From positions 40,680-104,679 of the forward strand of contig NZ_JAGIYZ010000019.1 in the NCBI RefSeq assembly GCF_017813355.1: 64,000 bases of DNA, in the 5' to 3' direction. The position numbers were made by a program, and so were the translations under genes. The notes beneath the pieces were generated by a model that made no database searches, had not been told where the DNA came from, and was given only the letters and a program-made list of their open reading frames with translations. Of this stretch, positions 26,987-35,256 are shown piece after piece. The stretch's first letter is position 1. Every line of letters begins with the position of its first letter. This stretch comes from Roseomonas nitratireducens (GTDB taxonomy: Bacteria > Pseudomonadota > Alphaproteobacteria > Acetobacterales > Acetobacteraceae).

Positions 26987-29110
26987 TCAGGCCGCGGCCA
27001 TGCGCGCGCGCAGGAGATCCTCCTGCGGCACAGGCCGGCCGAACAGGTAGCCCTGCGCCTCCGTGCACCCCGCGCGCGCGAGCAGGCGCAGCTGGCCCTC
27101 GGTCTCGACGCCCTCGGCCGTGCAGGTCATGCCCAGGCGCCGGCACAGCGCCGCCACGGCCTCGATGATGGCGGCGTCGCCTTCTTCCGTCTCGGCTTCC
27201 CGCAGGAAGTAGCGGTCGATCTTGACCCGGTCGAAGGGGAAGGAGCGCAGGCAGGCGAGCGAGGAATAGCCCGTCCCGAAATCGTCCATGGCGAAGGCGA
27301 CGCCCATCGCGCGCAGCCGGTGCATGGCGCCGAGCACCGCCTCCGTCCGCTCCAGCAGGACGCCCTCGGTGATCTCGAGCTCGAGGCGCGAGGGAGCGAG
27401 CCCGCTGTCGCGCAGCGCGTCGGCGACCGCGTCCATCAGCGCGGGGTCGCGCAGCTGCAGCGGCGAGAGATTGACGGCGACGCGGAGGTTCCGGTCAGGC
27501 CAGGTGGCCGCGTCGCGGCAGGCCTGGCGCAGCGCGAAGGCGCCGAGCCGGCTGATCTGCGCCGTCTCCTCCGCCACCTGGACGAAGGCGCCGGGCAGAA
27601 GCAGCCCATGGCCGGGACGGTCCCAGCGCACCAGCGCCTCATGCCCGCGCACGGTGCGCGTGGCCACGTCCACCACCGGCTGGTAGTGCAGCAGCAATTC
27701 GCCGTCCGCGAGCGCCTGGCGGAGGGCCTCGCCGATCTCGAGTTTCGTGCGCTGCTCGGCCGCCATGGCGGGCTCGAACACGGCGTGCCGGCCGCGCCCG
27801 GCGCGCTTGGCGCAGTACAGCGCGACGTCGGCCTCCGCCAGCAGGGCCTCGGGCGTCGTGTCGCGCCCGGCGGCGAAGGCGATGCCGATCGAGGTGCCGA
27901 TCTCGGCCCGCTCACCCCCGAGCGTGTAGGGGGCGCTGACCGCGGCGACGATGCGCGCCGCGACGGCCTCCGCATGCGCCTCGGCATCGCCGCCGCTGCG
28001 GCCCGCGCTCGCCAGCACGATGCCGAACTCGTCGCCGCCGAAGCGCGCCACGGTGTCGTCGCCGCGCAGCTCGGCGCGCAGGCGGCTGGCGACCGCCTGC
28101 AGCAGCGCATCGCCGGCGGGGTGGCCGAGCCGGTCGTTGACCTGCTTGAAGCGATCGAGGTCGAGGCACAGCACCGCGAGGCGCCCCCCGGTCGAATCCA
28201 GCGCCGCGCGGAGCCGCTCGGCGAAGCGGACGCGGTTCGCGAGCCCGGTCAGCGGGTCATGCGTCGCCATGTGCCGGATGCGCTCGGCGGCGCGCTGGCG
28301 CTCCTCCTCGGCCTGGCGTTCCGGCGTCACGTCCCGGAAGAACACCGTGATGCCGCCGCCGAGGGCGGGAAAGGCCTTCACCTGCAGCCAGACCGCGCCA
28401 TGGACGAGACCCTGGACGGGTTCCGCCACCTGCCCGTCCATCGCCCGCGCGAAGGCGGCGAGGAAGCGCCCTTCGGGGTCGCGGGGGAAGGCCGCGCGAA
28501 TGTCCGCGCCGGGCTCGATCACGATGCCGAGGCCGGCGGCGCTCGGATTCGCGTAGGCGAGGCGCCAGCCCGGTTCGACCAGCAGCACGCCGTCGGTGGT
28601 GCTTTCCAGGATCGCGGACAGCCGCGCGCGCGACGCCTCCACGCTCGCCCGCGCCTGGTCGGCGGCCTTGCGGGCCTCGAGCAGGTCGCGCTCGTAGAGC
28701 CGGCGCTCCGTCGCGTCGAACAGGATGCCGCGCAACAGCGGCGGCGCGCCGCCGGGCTGTTCCACGCGCTGGAAGCTGGCGAGCACGGGCAGCGCCGTGC
28801 CGTCTGCCCGCCGGAGATCCAGCGCGATCTCGTTGACCCGGCCCTGCAACGTCGCGACGGGCAGGCACTTCATGTTGAAGACGACCCAGCTCGCCGCCGT
28901 CAGCACATCGCGCAGCCACAGCTCGTGGCCCGGCCGGCCGAGTTCCGCCCCGGTCCAGTCGAGCAGCGTGCGGTTCGCGCCGAGCAGCAGCCCGTCGCGG
29001 CGCATCGTCAGGTAGGCGCAGGGCGCGCTTTCGTAGAACGCGCGCAGATCCTCGGGGCGGTCCGAGGCCGGCAGCAGTTCCGCATCCGGCCCAGGCGCCG
29101 CGTCGGTCAT
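26987..29110 (-). CDS. PAS-PAS-GGDEF-EAL cyclic-di-GMP protein
   Basis: A 707-aa cytoplasmic signalling protein. PAS 1 (about 15-130) includes DLRAFYESAPCAYLTMRRDG and NEIALDLRRADGTALPVLAS. A coiled linker and PAS 2 (about 160-260, VLLVEPGWRLAYANPSAAG) follow. The GGDEF domain (about 275-435) keeps the active-site motif RFGGDEFGIVL and LDLDRFKQVNDRLGHPAGD. The EAL domain (about 450-700) keeps HEALVRWDRP, NLSPLQLRD, MDDFGTGYSS and KIDRYF, so both synthesis and hydrolysis of c-di-GMP look possible. It is translationally coupled (ATGA) to an RsbQ-like hydrolase, which suggests the first PAS receives a signal made or bound by that protein. Confidence 0.93.
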   Translation of the reverse strand: MTDAAPGPDAELLPASDRPEDLRAFYESAPCAYLTMRRDGLLLGANRTLLDWTGAELGRPGHELWLRDVLTAASWVVFNMKCLPVATLQGRVNEIALDLRRADGTALPVLASFQRVEQPGGAPPLLRGILFDATERRLYERDLLEARKAADQARASVEASRARLSAILESTTDGVLLVEPGWRLAYANPSAAGLGIVIEPGADIRAAFPRDPEGRFLAAFARAMDGQVAEPVQGLVHGAVWLQVKAFPALGGGITVFFRDVTPERQAEEERQRAAERIRHMATHDPLTGLANRVRFAERLRAALDSTGGRLAVLCLDLDRFKQVNDRLGHPAGDALLQAVASRLRAELRGDDTVARFGGDEFGIVLASAGRSGGDAEAHAEAVAARIVAAVSAPYTLGGERAEIGTSIGIAFAAGRDTTPEALLAEADVALYCAKRAGRGRHAVFEPAMAAEQRTKLEIGEALRQALADGELLLHYQPVVDVATRTVRGHEALVRWDRPGHGLLLPGAFVQVAEETAQISRLGAFALRQACRDAATWPDRNLRVAVNLSPLQLRDPALMDAVADALRDSGLAPSRLELEITEGVLLERTEAVLGAMHRLRAMGVAFAMDDFGTGYSSLACLRSFPFDRVKIDRYFLREAETEEGDAAIIEAVAALCRRLGMTCTAEGVETEGQLRLLARAGCTEAQGYLFGRPVPQEDLLRARMAAA

Positions 29111-29901
29111 CCCAGCCAGGCCCGGATCGCCCGCGCCGTTTCCTCCGGCGCGCTGACATGCGGGCAATGCCCCTTGGCGCCGAGATGCACGAGGCTGCTG
29201 CCGCGCACCTGGCCGGCGACCCAGTGGCCGACCTCCACCGGCGCGACGGCGTCGTCCGCGGATTGCAGGATCAGCGTCGGCACGCCGAGCAGGGGCAGGT
29301 CGGCCCGGCAGTCCGAGGTGAAGGTCACGCGCGCGAAGACGCGGGCGGCGCCCGGTTCCATGCGGCAGAAGCTGGCCTCGAGCTCGGCGGCGAGTTCTGG
29401 GCGTTCGGGATTGCCCATGATGACGGGCGCCATCTGCGCCGCCCAGGCGTGGTGGTTGCCGTCGAGCAGGTCGAGCAGGCCCTCGATGTCCGCACGCTCG
29501 AATCCGCCGCGGTAGTCGCCGTCGTTCAGGTAGCAGGGCGAAGGGCCGACCATGACGAGCGCGTCGAAGAGTTCGGGCGCACGGATCGCCGCCAGGGCGC
29601 CGATCATGGCGCTGACCGAATGGCCGACGAAGGTGACGGGGCCGCGGCCGAGGTCGCGGATGAGGTCGCAGAGATCCTCGGCATGGCCCGCGAGGCTGCC
29701 GTGCCGGACGGGGTCGTGCAGCGTCGGCTCGGCGCGGCCGCAGCCGGCGAGGTCGAAGAGCACGACGCGATGGTCGGCGGCGAAGGCGGGCGCAACGAAG
29801 CGCCACATGGTCTGGTCGCAGCCATAGCCATGCGCGAAGACGATGGTGTGGGCCCGCTCGGGGCCATAGGCGCGCAGATTGTGGCGGGCGCAGGCCGACA
29901 T
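29107..29901 (-). CDS. RsbQ-like alpha/beta hydrolase (signalling hydrolase)
   Basis: A 264-aa alpha/beta-hydrolase very close in pattern to Bacillus RsbQ and plant KAI2/D14 receptors. It has FAHGYGCDQTMWRFVAPAFA, DHRVVLFDLAGCG, the nucleophile elbow FVGHSVSAMIGALAAIRAPE, MVGPSPCYLN and GHCPHVSAPEET with the catalytic His. In Bacillus, RsbQ activates RsbP, a PAS-PP2C phosphatase, in energy stress. Here the coupled partner is a PAS-GGDEF-EAL protein. The start ATG at 29901 is chosen by alignment with RsbQ. The hydrolysed ligand is unknown. Confidence 0.88.
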   Translation of the reverse strand: MSACARHNLRAYGPERAHTIVFAHGYGCDQTMWRFVAPAFAADHRVVLFDLAGCGRAEPTLHDPVRHGSLAGHAEDLCDLIRDLGRGPVTFVGHSVSAMIGALAAIRAPELFDALVMVGPSPCYLNDGDYRGGFERADIEGLLDLLDGNHHAWAAQMAPVIMGNPERPELAAELEASFCRMEPGAARVFARVTFTSDCRADLPLLGVPTLILQSADDAVAPVEVGHWVAGQVRGSSLVHLGAKGHCPHVSAPEETARAIRAWLG

Positions 29902-30027
29902 GACGCGTGATCCTCCGCTGTCCTGCTCACATTCTCGTCGCGACACGTTAATGATCGGCCAAAATGCCGATCACCGAATGTTCGAGGCGGGGGCGGATGG
30001 GCGGGGGCCGCAGACCGGGGGGGGAGC

Positions 30028-30050
30028 TGGTGCTGCTGGAGAGGATTGAA
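30028..30050 (+). repeat. Distal att copy, 23 bp of tRNA-Thr 3' end
   Basis: A 23-bp sequence (TGGTGCTGCTGG... ending GATTGAA) identical to 58375-58397, that is the CCA end, acceptor stem and half of the T arm of the tRNA-Thr gene. Same orientation as the other two copies. After GATTGAA the sequence diverges. It marks the left end of element B and the junction with core chromosome (RsbQ-like gene to the left). Confidence 0.85.
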
Positions 30051-30114
30051 AGGTCGCCCCGCCACACCACGTACTGGAAAATCAACAACATAGAGACGCC
30101 GCCACGCCGGGCAT

Positions 30115-30133
30115 TGTGCCCTTGTTTTGTGCC
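30115..30133 (+). repeat. Paired TGTGCC motifs near left end of element B
   Basis: TGTGCC occurs at 30115-30120 and 30128-30133, 13 bp apart, about 65 bp inside the left att copy. The same pair with the same 13-bp spacing occurs at 38109-38127 near the other end. Symmetric short repeats flanking the core are typical of arm-type integrase-binding sites. Confidence 0.4.
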
Positions 30134-30589
30134 TTGTCGAGCCCCGTCAGGTTATCACGCCCGATATGGGCGAATGACGTCGGCCTCTTGAAACCATGGC
30201 GCGGGGTTCCCACCTCAGTGCGGCCCCGGCACGACTAGGTCCGGGTGAGGTCAGTTGAAGAACGCAAGCACGATTTCGTTTCTCCATGTCGCGGCCCGGC
30301 CCTGCCGGACCCAGATATGAACGAGAAGCCGGAACACCGTGATGGCGACCTTCACCGCGATCCAGCCCTCCGGGCAGGCATCGTAACAACTGACGTTGGC
30401 TTTGAGGTGCCGGACGCCGCGTATTGGGGTTCGAGTGAAAACGGGGCTTAGGCGGGGTCTCACGGACGATGCCGGGCCTTTGTCGACGGGTCTTCTAGCC
30501 GTCGGGTTCGTCGGAGGGGTATCCGGCTGTGCCGGGGGGTTCGCACCCGACCCTGCCCCCCGACATGCCAAACCTTCGGGAGGGGACAG
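30134..30589 (+). ncRNA. Structured non-coding leader upstream of the reverse transcriptase (candidate template RNA)
   Basis: About 450 bp without a convincing plus-strand gene between the att copy and the reverse transcriptase. It holds several strong stems. ACCTCA (30212-30217) pairs with TGAGGT (30246-30251) enclosing CCCGG/CCGGG (30225-30229/30241-30245). CGACGG (30484-30489) pairs with CCGTCG (30499-30504). CCGGC-TGT-GCCGG lies at 30523-30535. An alternative GGGGGG/CCCCCC pairing (30534-30539/30556-30561) competes with that last stem. Antiviral RTs of the DRT2 and DRT9 types, and retrons, carry a ncRNA just upstream of the RT gene, so this leader is a strong candidate. Its ends and promoter are not determined. 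Confidence 0.45.
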
Positions 30590-31903
30590 TTGCGGTCGAG
30601 ACTGCGGAAGAAGCCAGACGACTGGTTCGCTCCCAGAAACTACCCGCACTTTGATCGGCCCGTCAGTGATCGCTCCGTCGCGGAGGGCATCGTCGCGTCG
30701 TTCACGAAGTCACCCGAGCAATATCGCTTCCTGCCTCTTATCTCCTTCAAGCGATGGGCGCGCCGTTGGCGAACGGACGAGAAATCCGGCCGCACACGGG
30801 AGAGTTGGAAGAAGCGCCCCCTCGCGTACTGCTCAAATCGCGACGCACATGTGCTTGCGTACGTTGGTTGGGAATTGTCGGCGGCATACGAGGAGGCGCT
30901 GAAGCGAGCCGGTCTCGACAACGTCGTCGTCGGGTACAGGCTCGGCCGCTCTAACGTCACGACAGCCCGCGATGCATTCGCTGACGTGCAACGGCTGGGC
31001 ACCTGCACGACCATTGCCCTGGACCTTAAGCACTTCTTCGACACAATCCGCCACCGCGTCCTGAAGCGGTGCTGGGAGGACGTGCTGGGCAGCGGACTGC
31101 CACCACACCACTATGCTGCGTTCAGGGCGATTACCCGGTTCGCTTTGGTTGATCGTGGCGCGTGTCTCAAGCGGCTCGGGCTGCCGCCACGAACGCAGTC
31201 AAGGAAGTTGCCGCGTCCCCTGTGCTCACCCGATGCGTTTCGCGCCGCCGTCCGCGGGCGGAAGACCGCAAGCGGAGGTGGGGGTTTGGTCGAGGTCAAC
31301 CAGAACGCTTTTGGCATCCCGCAGGGAACGCCGATGTCAGCCATCGCGGCCAATGTCGCGATGTTCCGCTTCGACTGCGCGGTGGCCGCCGAGGCCGCGC
31401 GCGTGGGTGGAACGTATCGCCGCTACTCGGACGACATTCTGCTAGTCTGCCCGCCCGCCGCTGCCAATTCGCTGCTCGATTTCCTTCGCGACGCTCTCAT
31501 CCGCCACTGCGAAGGGCTGACACTCAACGACGACAAGACGAGCCGCGTCGAGTTCCCCGGCGGCCGCCTCCCCGCAAATGTCAAGCACATGCAGTATCTC
31601 GGTTTCCTGTTCAACGGAGAGCGCGCGGTCCTGCGCGCATCGACCATCTCGCGGTTCTATGGACGGATGCGTCGCGCTGTTAAGTCGGCACAGCACGACC
31701 TAACGAACGACAAGTTCCAGGGGTCGCCGAAAGGCGGGCGGCCTGTCCTTCAGCGCCGCAAACTGATGCACAGTTTCAGCCACCTCGGTCGTGACAGTCT
31801 GCTGAGAACATACGCGAAGGTTGCCGGGAAGGTGTTTCAGCGCCGCGCAATCATGCGCCAGTTGAGGCGGCACCTCGAACGACTCAATTCTCTAACTCGG
31901 TGA
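30590..31903 (+). CDS. Reverse transcriptase, probable antiphage (DRT/UG or Abi type)
   Basis: A 437-aa stand-alone reverse transcriptase starting at TTG 30590 (SD GGGAGGGG). RT motifs: ALDLKHFFDTI (residues 143-153, catalytic Asp in motif A), FGIPQGTPMSAIAANVAMF (241-259), the active site YRRYSDDILLVC (276-287, YSDD), then LTLNDDKTSRVEF and the LGF-type motif MQYLGFLFNG. Motif A is followed by an insertion (CWEDVLGSGLPPHHYAAFRAIT). There is no maturase/X domain with HNH nuclease as in group II introns and no second enzymatic domain. Size, YSDD box and structured upstream region fit defence RTs. The segment after motif A looks to me most like DRT2 relatives, but the subgroup cannot be assigned by eye. 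Confidence 0.88.
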   Translation: MRSRLRKKPDDWFAPRNYPHFDRPVSDRSVAEGIVASFTKSPEQYRFLPLISFKRWARRWRTDEKSGRTRESWKKRPLAYCSNRDAHVLAYVGWELSAAYEEALKRAGLDNVVVGYRLGRSNVTTARDAFADVQRLGTCTTIALDLKHFFDTIRHRVLKRCWEDVLGSGLPPHHYAAFRAITRFALVDRGACLKRLGLPPRTQSRKLPRPLCSPDAFRAAVRGRKTASGGGGLVEVNQNAFGIPQGTPMSAIAANVAMFRFDCAVAAEAARVGGTYRRYSDDILLVCPPAAANSLLDFLRDALIRHCEGLTLNDDKTSRVEFPGGRLPANVKHMQYLGFLFNGERAVLRASTISRFYGRMRRAVKSAQHDLTNDKFQGSPKGGRPVLQRRKLMHSFSHLGRDSLLRTYAKVAGKVFQRRAIMRQLRRHLERLNSLTR

Positions 31904-32092
31904 GCCGTCGCCCTCGGTTGAAAACTAGCCGGGAATTCACGGACGTATTTCCAGGGTCGCGCACGCGCATTTCCCCCCCGTCCCCCCCCACCAAGTGACC
32001 CAGAGTAGCCCCCGCGCCGGTCATCCATGGTGCCCCTTGGCAGCCAACGCCAGTCGCCTGGACTATGCCGCGCCAGAGGCGGAGGGACGCGA

Positions 32093-32368
32093 ATGCGCGC
32101 TTTGATCATCTTCACAGTCGTGGCTTTCACAGCGAGCGAGGCGCACGCGGACTATTGGAGTGACCGATACGGAGGCGGCATCGGCCCCTTCAATCTTTTC
32201 GGGCTGCTCGCTGGCATTGGTGCGGCAGCGTGGGCAAGGCTCCGCGGCTGGGAAGCGGGCGATAGGTTTCGCGACGGGGACTTCATACGGACCTGGGGTG
32301 CGCCAATTCAGATGTTCATCCTTTTCGGCTTTATCGGGAGCCTTGTCGGTTGTGCGGTGGGATATTGA
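32093..32368 (+). CDS. Small membrane protein with signal sequence, element B
   Basis: A 91-aa product starting at ATG 32093 with GGAGGGA upstream. It has an N-terminal signal (MRALIIFTVVAFTASEAHAD), a hydrophobic stretch (FNLFGLLAGIGAAAWARL) and a C-terminal membrane segment (MFILFGFIGSLVGCAVGY). No family is recognised. It is the next gene after the reverse transcriptase, 189 bp downstream on the same strand. It could be a membrane partner of the RT or an independent gene. The distance does not support tight coupling. Confidence 0.6.
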   Translation: MRALIIFTVVAFTASEAHADYWSDRYGGGIGPFNLFGLLAGIGAAAWARLRGWEAGDRFRDGDFIRTWGAPIQMFILFGFIGSLVGCAVGY

Positions 32369-32463
32369 CCCCTTGTCATTTCCCGCCAACGAACGATGAC
32401 GCTACTTGACATACTCGACCTAGCGGAGTCGGATGAGGAAGGACCTCATCGGAACCGCTGCCC

Positions 32464-33201
32464 ATGGACATTGCCGTGCCCCGCACCTTCATCGCTTACG
32501 CCCGCGTCAGCACGGAACGGCAGGGACGCAGCGGCCTTGGCTTAGACGCGCAGGAGGCGGCGATCCGCGCCTTCCTCCGCCCCGGCGACCGGCTGCTGAC
32601 CCCCACCTTTGTGGAGGTCGAAAGCGGCCGCCGGAATGACCGGCCGGAACTCGCCAAGGCGCTGGCAAAATGCCGCGCAACGGGCGCGACGCTGCTGGTT
32701 GCCAAACTCGACCGACTCGCCCGCAACGCCCGGTTCCTCCTCAGCGTGGTCGAGGGCACGGGCGACGCTGGCGTCGTATTCCTCGACCTCCCGACGATCC
32801 CGCCCGGACCCGTGGGCAAGTTCCTGCTGACGCAAATGGCGGCCGTGGCCGAACTTGAGGCGGGGCTCATTGGCCAGCGCACGCGCGCCGCACTCGCCGC
32901 CGCCAAGGCCCGCGGACAGACGCTCGGCGGCCTAAGGCCCGGCCAGCGACTTCCCGACACGCAAGCGGCGCAGCGCGGCGCGGCGGCATCCCAGGAAGCA
33001 CGTCAGCGGAAGGCAGACCACGCCGCCCATCGCGTCCTTTCGCGCATTGAAGCCCTGCGCGCCGAAGGCGCGTCGCTCGCCAGCGTCGCTGCTGCCCTCT
33101 CGGCCGAAGGCGTCCCCACGCCGCGAGGGGGAAGCGCATGGACTGCAACGGCCGTCCGCCGCGCCATGCTGCGCGCCTCCGTCGCGTCCGTGGAGGGCTG
33201 A
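32464..33201 (+). CDS. Serine recombinase (resolvase/invertase family), element B
   Basis: A 245-aa small serine recombinase. The catalytic serine lies in AYARVSTERQGRSGLGLDAQE near residue 16, with the conserved arginines in KLDRLARNARFL. The long helix with AELEAGLIGQRTRAALAAAKARG leads to a C-terminal helix-turn-helix region (LRAEGASLASVAAALSAEGV...). Such enzymes resolve co-integrates or invert DNA at short sites. A related enzyme is encoded in element A at 45370. Its role here is unknown, since an integrase is also present. Confidence 0.88.
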   Translation: MDIAVPRTFIAYARVSTERQGRSGLGLDAQEAAIRAFLRPGDRLLTPTFVEVESGRRNDRPELAKALAKCRATGATLLVAKLDRLARNARFLLSVVEGTGDAGVVFLDLPTIPPGPVGKFLLTQMAAVAELEAGLIGQRTRAALAAAKARGQTLGGLRPGQRLPDTQAAQRGAAASQEARQRKADHAAHRVLSRIEALRAEGASLASVAAALSAEGVPTPRGGSAWTATAVRRAMLRASVASVEG

Positions 33202-33204
33202 CCG

Positions 33205-33468
33205 GTGGACCGCGACTGGGCCGCCCGGTTGCACGCGCTGGAAAACCCTGGCGCGCCCGCATTGCCGGGGACCTGGACGGCGTCCACGTCCGTGCCTGAC
33301 GTCCGCCGCGACGCCAGCCCGGCGCCCATTGGCGGTCACAGCCCGCGGCGCGCTCCTGAGACGCCGAGGCCGCCCGGTGAATGGCGGCGCGAGGCGCGCG
33401 ACTGGTCCGGCATCGTTGCCCAGGCAGCCGCCTTCGTCGCGCTGGCCGCCCTCGCTTTCGCACAGTAA
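33205..33468 (+). CDS. Small protein with C-terminal membrane anchor, element B
   Basis: An 87-aa predicted product from GTG 33205, four bases after the recombinase stop. The first 65 residues are Pro/Arg-rich and look disordered. The last 20 (SGIVAQAAAFVALAALAFAQ) form a single tail anchor. No family is recognised. Position suggests co-transcription with the recombinase. Because composition is biased, a spurious ORF cannot be excluded. Confidence 0.45.
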   Translation: MDRDWAARLHALENPGAPALPGTWTASTSVPDVRRDASPAPIGGHSPRRAPETPRPPGEWRREARDWSGIVAQAAAFVALAALAFAQ

Positions 33469-33636
33469 CGGCCGGGCACTGGGCAGCAGGGCGCCCGCGC
33501 GGCGTGCATTTCAGAAGCGCAGCCTCTTTAGTCGACACTCTCACAGAAGGACCGCCAACGCCGTGGGGCGTCCTTCGTCATCGCCGGCGCATCTGCGCGC
33601 CCCTGTTTGTCAGTCTGCACTCCAGAAGGCCACCGC

Positions 33637-33861
33637 ATGAGCCACCTTGCGACCTACCCCACGATCTCCGTCCGCTCCACGCAGGAGGACGCGGCGAACC
33701 TCGCGGCCATCGCTGATGCACTCCGCGCTTCCTCCCGCCGGCCTTTCCTCCCCGCCACCGCGGCGATCCGCGCCGCGCTCCGCGCCGCCGCAATCCTCGC
33801 GCGCCAGGGGAACCTAGACGCCGTCCTCGCGCGGTATCGCGCGGACCTTGCGGGGCACTGA
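33637..33861 (+). CDS. Small helical protein, paralogue of the 35718 protein
   Basis: A 74-aa protein from ATG 33637. Its core (TISVRSTQEDAANLAAIADAL ... PFLPATAAIRAALRAAA ... GNLDAVL) aligns without gaps to the protein at 35718-36077, with about 40 percent identity over 52 residues by hand count. One beta-like strand followed by two helices recalls ribbon-helix-helix DNA-binding proteins, but this is a guess. It is isolated, with no neighbour closer than about 170 bp on the same strand. Confidence 0.6.
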   Translation: MSHLATYPTISVRSTQEDAANLAAIADALRASSRRPFLPATAAIRAALRAAAILARQGNLDAVLARYRADLAGH

Positions 33862-34036
33862 CGACCAGGCGCGGCGGCCAACGCTGAGACGCTCCTGAGG
33901 CGCCCCCGCGCCCCCCCCCTCCTATCTGCGCCGGGCCGTCGCCCGCGCCGCTTACAGACAACGCCGGCCCGCCACGGGGCCTCTCCTTGCGCCACACCGC
34001 CGTGGCGCGGAGGGCGCGCACCCACGGGATCACGAG

Positions 34037-34891
34037 ATGTCCACCACGACTGTCCACGCGGCGACACTGTCGCCCCAGACGCTAGCGCTTGCCGTCGCCG
34101 ACTGCGTGCTGCGCGGTCTTTGCCCCGATACCGCGTGCGCCGCTCTTCCTCGGGAGGACCCGCTGAGAGTCCGCGCGATGCACGAGGCCGTCTTAGCGTC
34201 GCGCGAGGATGTCTTCGTTGAGCCGCTTCCCGGCCGCGGCGCGAAACGCGGCAAGCGCGGAGGCACGCGTCGCCCATCCGGCCGGGCACATGCCCGCGGA
34301 CTGACCCTCTCGGAGATCGAGGAGGAGACTGGAATATCGCGGTCCACGCTCAAGGCCGCGATGATCCATCAAGGATACCTCGCGGACGCCTACCACGGGC
34401 GTCAGCGACGGACGCTGGTGACAGAGGCTGCCGAACGCGCGGGCCTGGGGCACAATGTCGAGACCACCGGGAAGCACAGCCCGCGCATAAGCGGCTTCGC
34501 CCGCTCCGCCCCATTCCCAGTGTTTTTCGCAGACCGCCTGGACGACGTCCTGTGGACGCTCGACTTGGGCCGGATCGCCGCGCACTGCGCCCGGCTGGCG
34601 GACAAGCGCCGGCGCCTGGAGTGGCTCGTTCGCTGGCACCACTACCTCCCGAACGACGAACTGAAGAGGCTCAGCGGGATGTCTCAGAGGTCCGTTGAGG
34701 CGGCGGCGGCTAAAGCCCGTGCCGCGGCTGAAGACCAACGACGACGCACTGCTGCTGGCAGCGCGCCGCCCTTGATCCGTGGTTGGGCGCTGATGGAGAT
34801 GGCAGAGAACGGCGGGCGCCTCCGCCGCCCGTCACCGTCGCTCTTGGCCAGACCATCGGACGTTCCACAGGACCGCTCCGAGACACGCTGA
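34037..34891 (+). CDS. Helix-turn-helix-containing protein of unknown function, element B
   Basis: A 284-aa protein. The N-terminal part (DCVLRGLCPDTACAALPRED) suggests a small helical domain. After a basic linker (GRGAKRGKRGGTRRPSG) comes a clear helix-turn-helix (LTLSEIEEETGISRSTLKAAMIHQGYL, residues about 88-114). The middle has WTLDLGRIAAHCARLADKRR and a second HTH-like segment (LPNDELKRLSGMSQRSVEAA). No named family is recognised. It could be a regulator or replication initiator of element B. Confidence 0.62.
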   Translation: MSTTTVHAATLSPQTLALAVADCVLRGLCPDTACAALPREDPLRVRAMHEAVLASREDVFVEPLPGRGAKRGKRGGTRRPSGRAHARGLTLSEIEEETGISRSTLKAAMIHQGYLADAYHGRQRRTLVTEAAERAGLGHNVETTGKHSPRISGFARSAPFPVFFADRLDDVLWTLDLGRIAAHCARLADKRRRLEWLVRWHHYLPNDELKRLSGMSQRSVEAAAAKARAAAEDQRRRTAAGSAPPLIRGWALMEMAENGGRLRRPSPSLLARPSDVPQDRSETR

Positions 34892-35256
34892 GCCACGCCT
34901 GTGGACTCGCCGATGGTACGCCTGAGCAGGGCGCGAGCGCGGGAGCGCGTGCTTGGTCGCCCGACCTAGGGAATCCCACACGATCAACCTCACGACACCC
35001 TGTGCGCCTTGGGTGTTCGTGTGGTCTAGCCGCGGGCGTCGGAAGCGACGCTCTCGCGCCCGCCACCAGGGTCCAAGGACCACGCAAGGAGAGTTCCTAA
35101 AGACCCCCCTGCTTTAACTTGCGACCGCAAAAAGGCCGTCACGCGGGCCCGCGCCACATCGGTCCGGCCGCCACTGTCACCCATCATCCGAGCGCCTCCC
35201 CGCATCCACCGCGATGCGCGGGAGACACGGGCGCGCTTCATCCAAGGAGCAGACCC
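34892..35256. other. Structured intergenic segment, element B
   Basis: A 365-bp stretch with no convincing gene. It contains a compact nested hairpin: GCGGG (35032-35036) pairs with CCCGC (35059-35063), enclosing CGTCG-GAAG-CGACG (35037-35050). A short GGTCC-AA-GGACC stem follows near 35069-35080. The AT-rich patch CTTTAACTTGCG near 35111 follows. It could be the leader or promoter region of the gene at 35257, a small RNA, or a terminator for the HTH gene. Nothing decides between these. Confidence 0.4.

Noticed and set aside
30028..31903. Group II intron
   Set aside because: The RT lacks the maturase and HNH regions and no intron domain V-like structure was recognised downstream; the leader precedes the gene instead.
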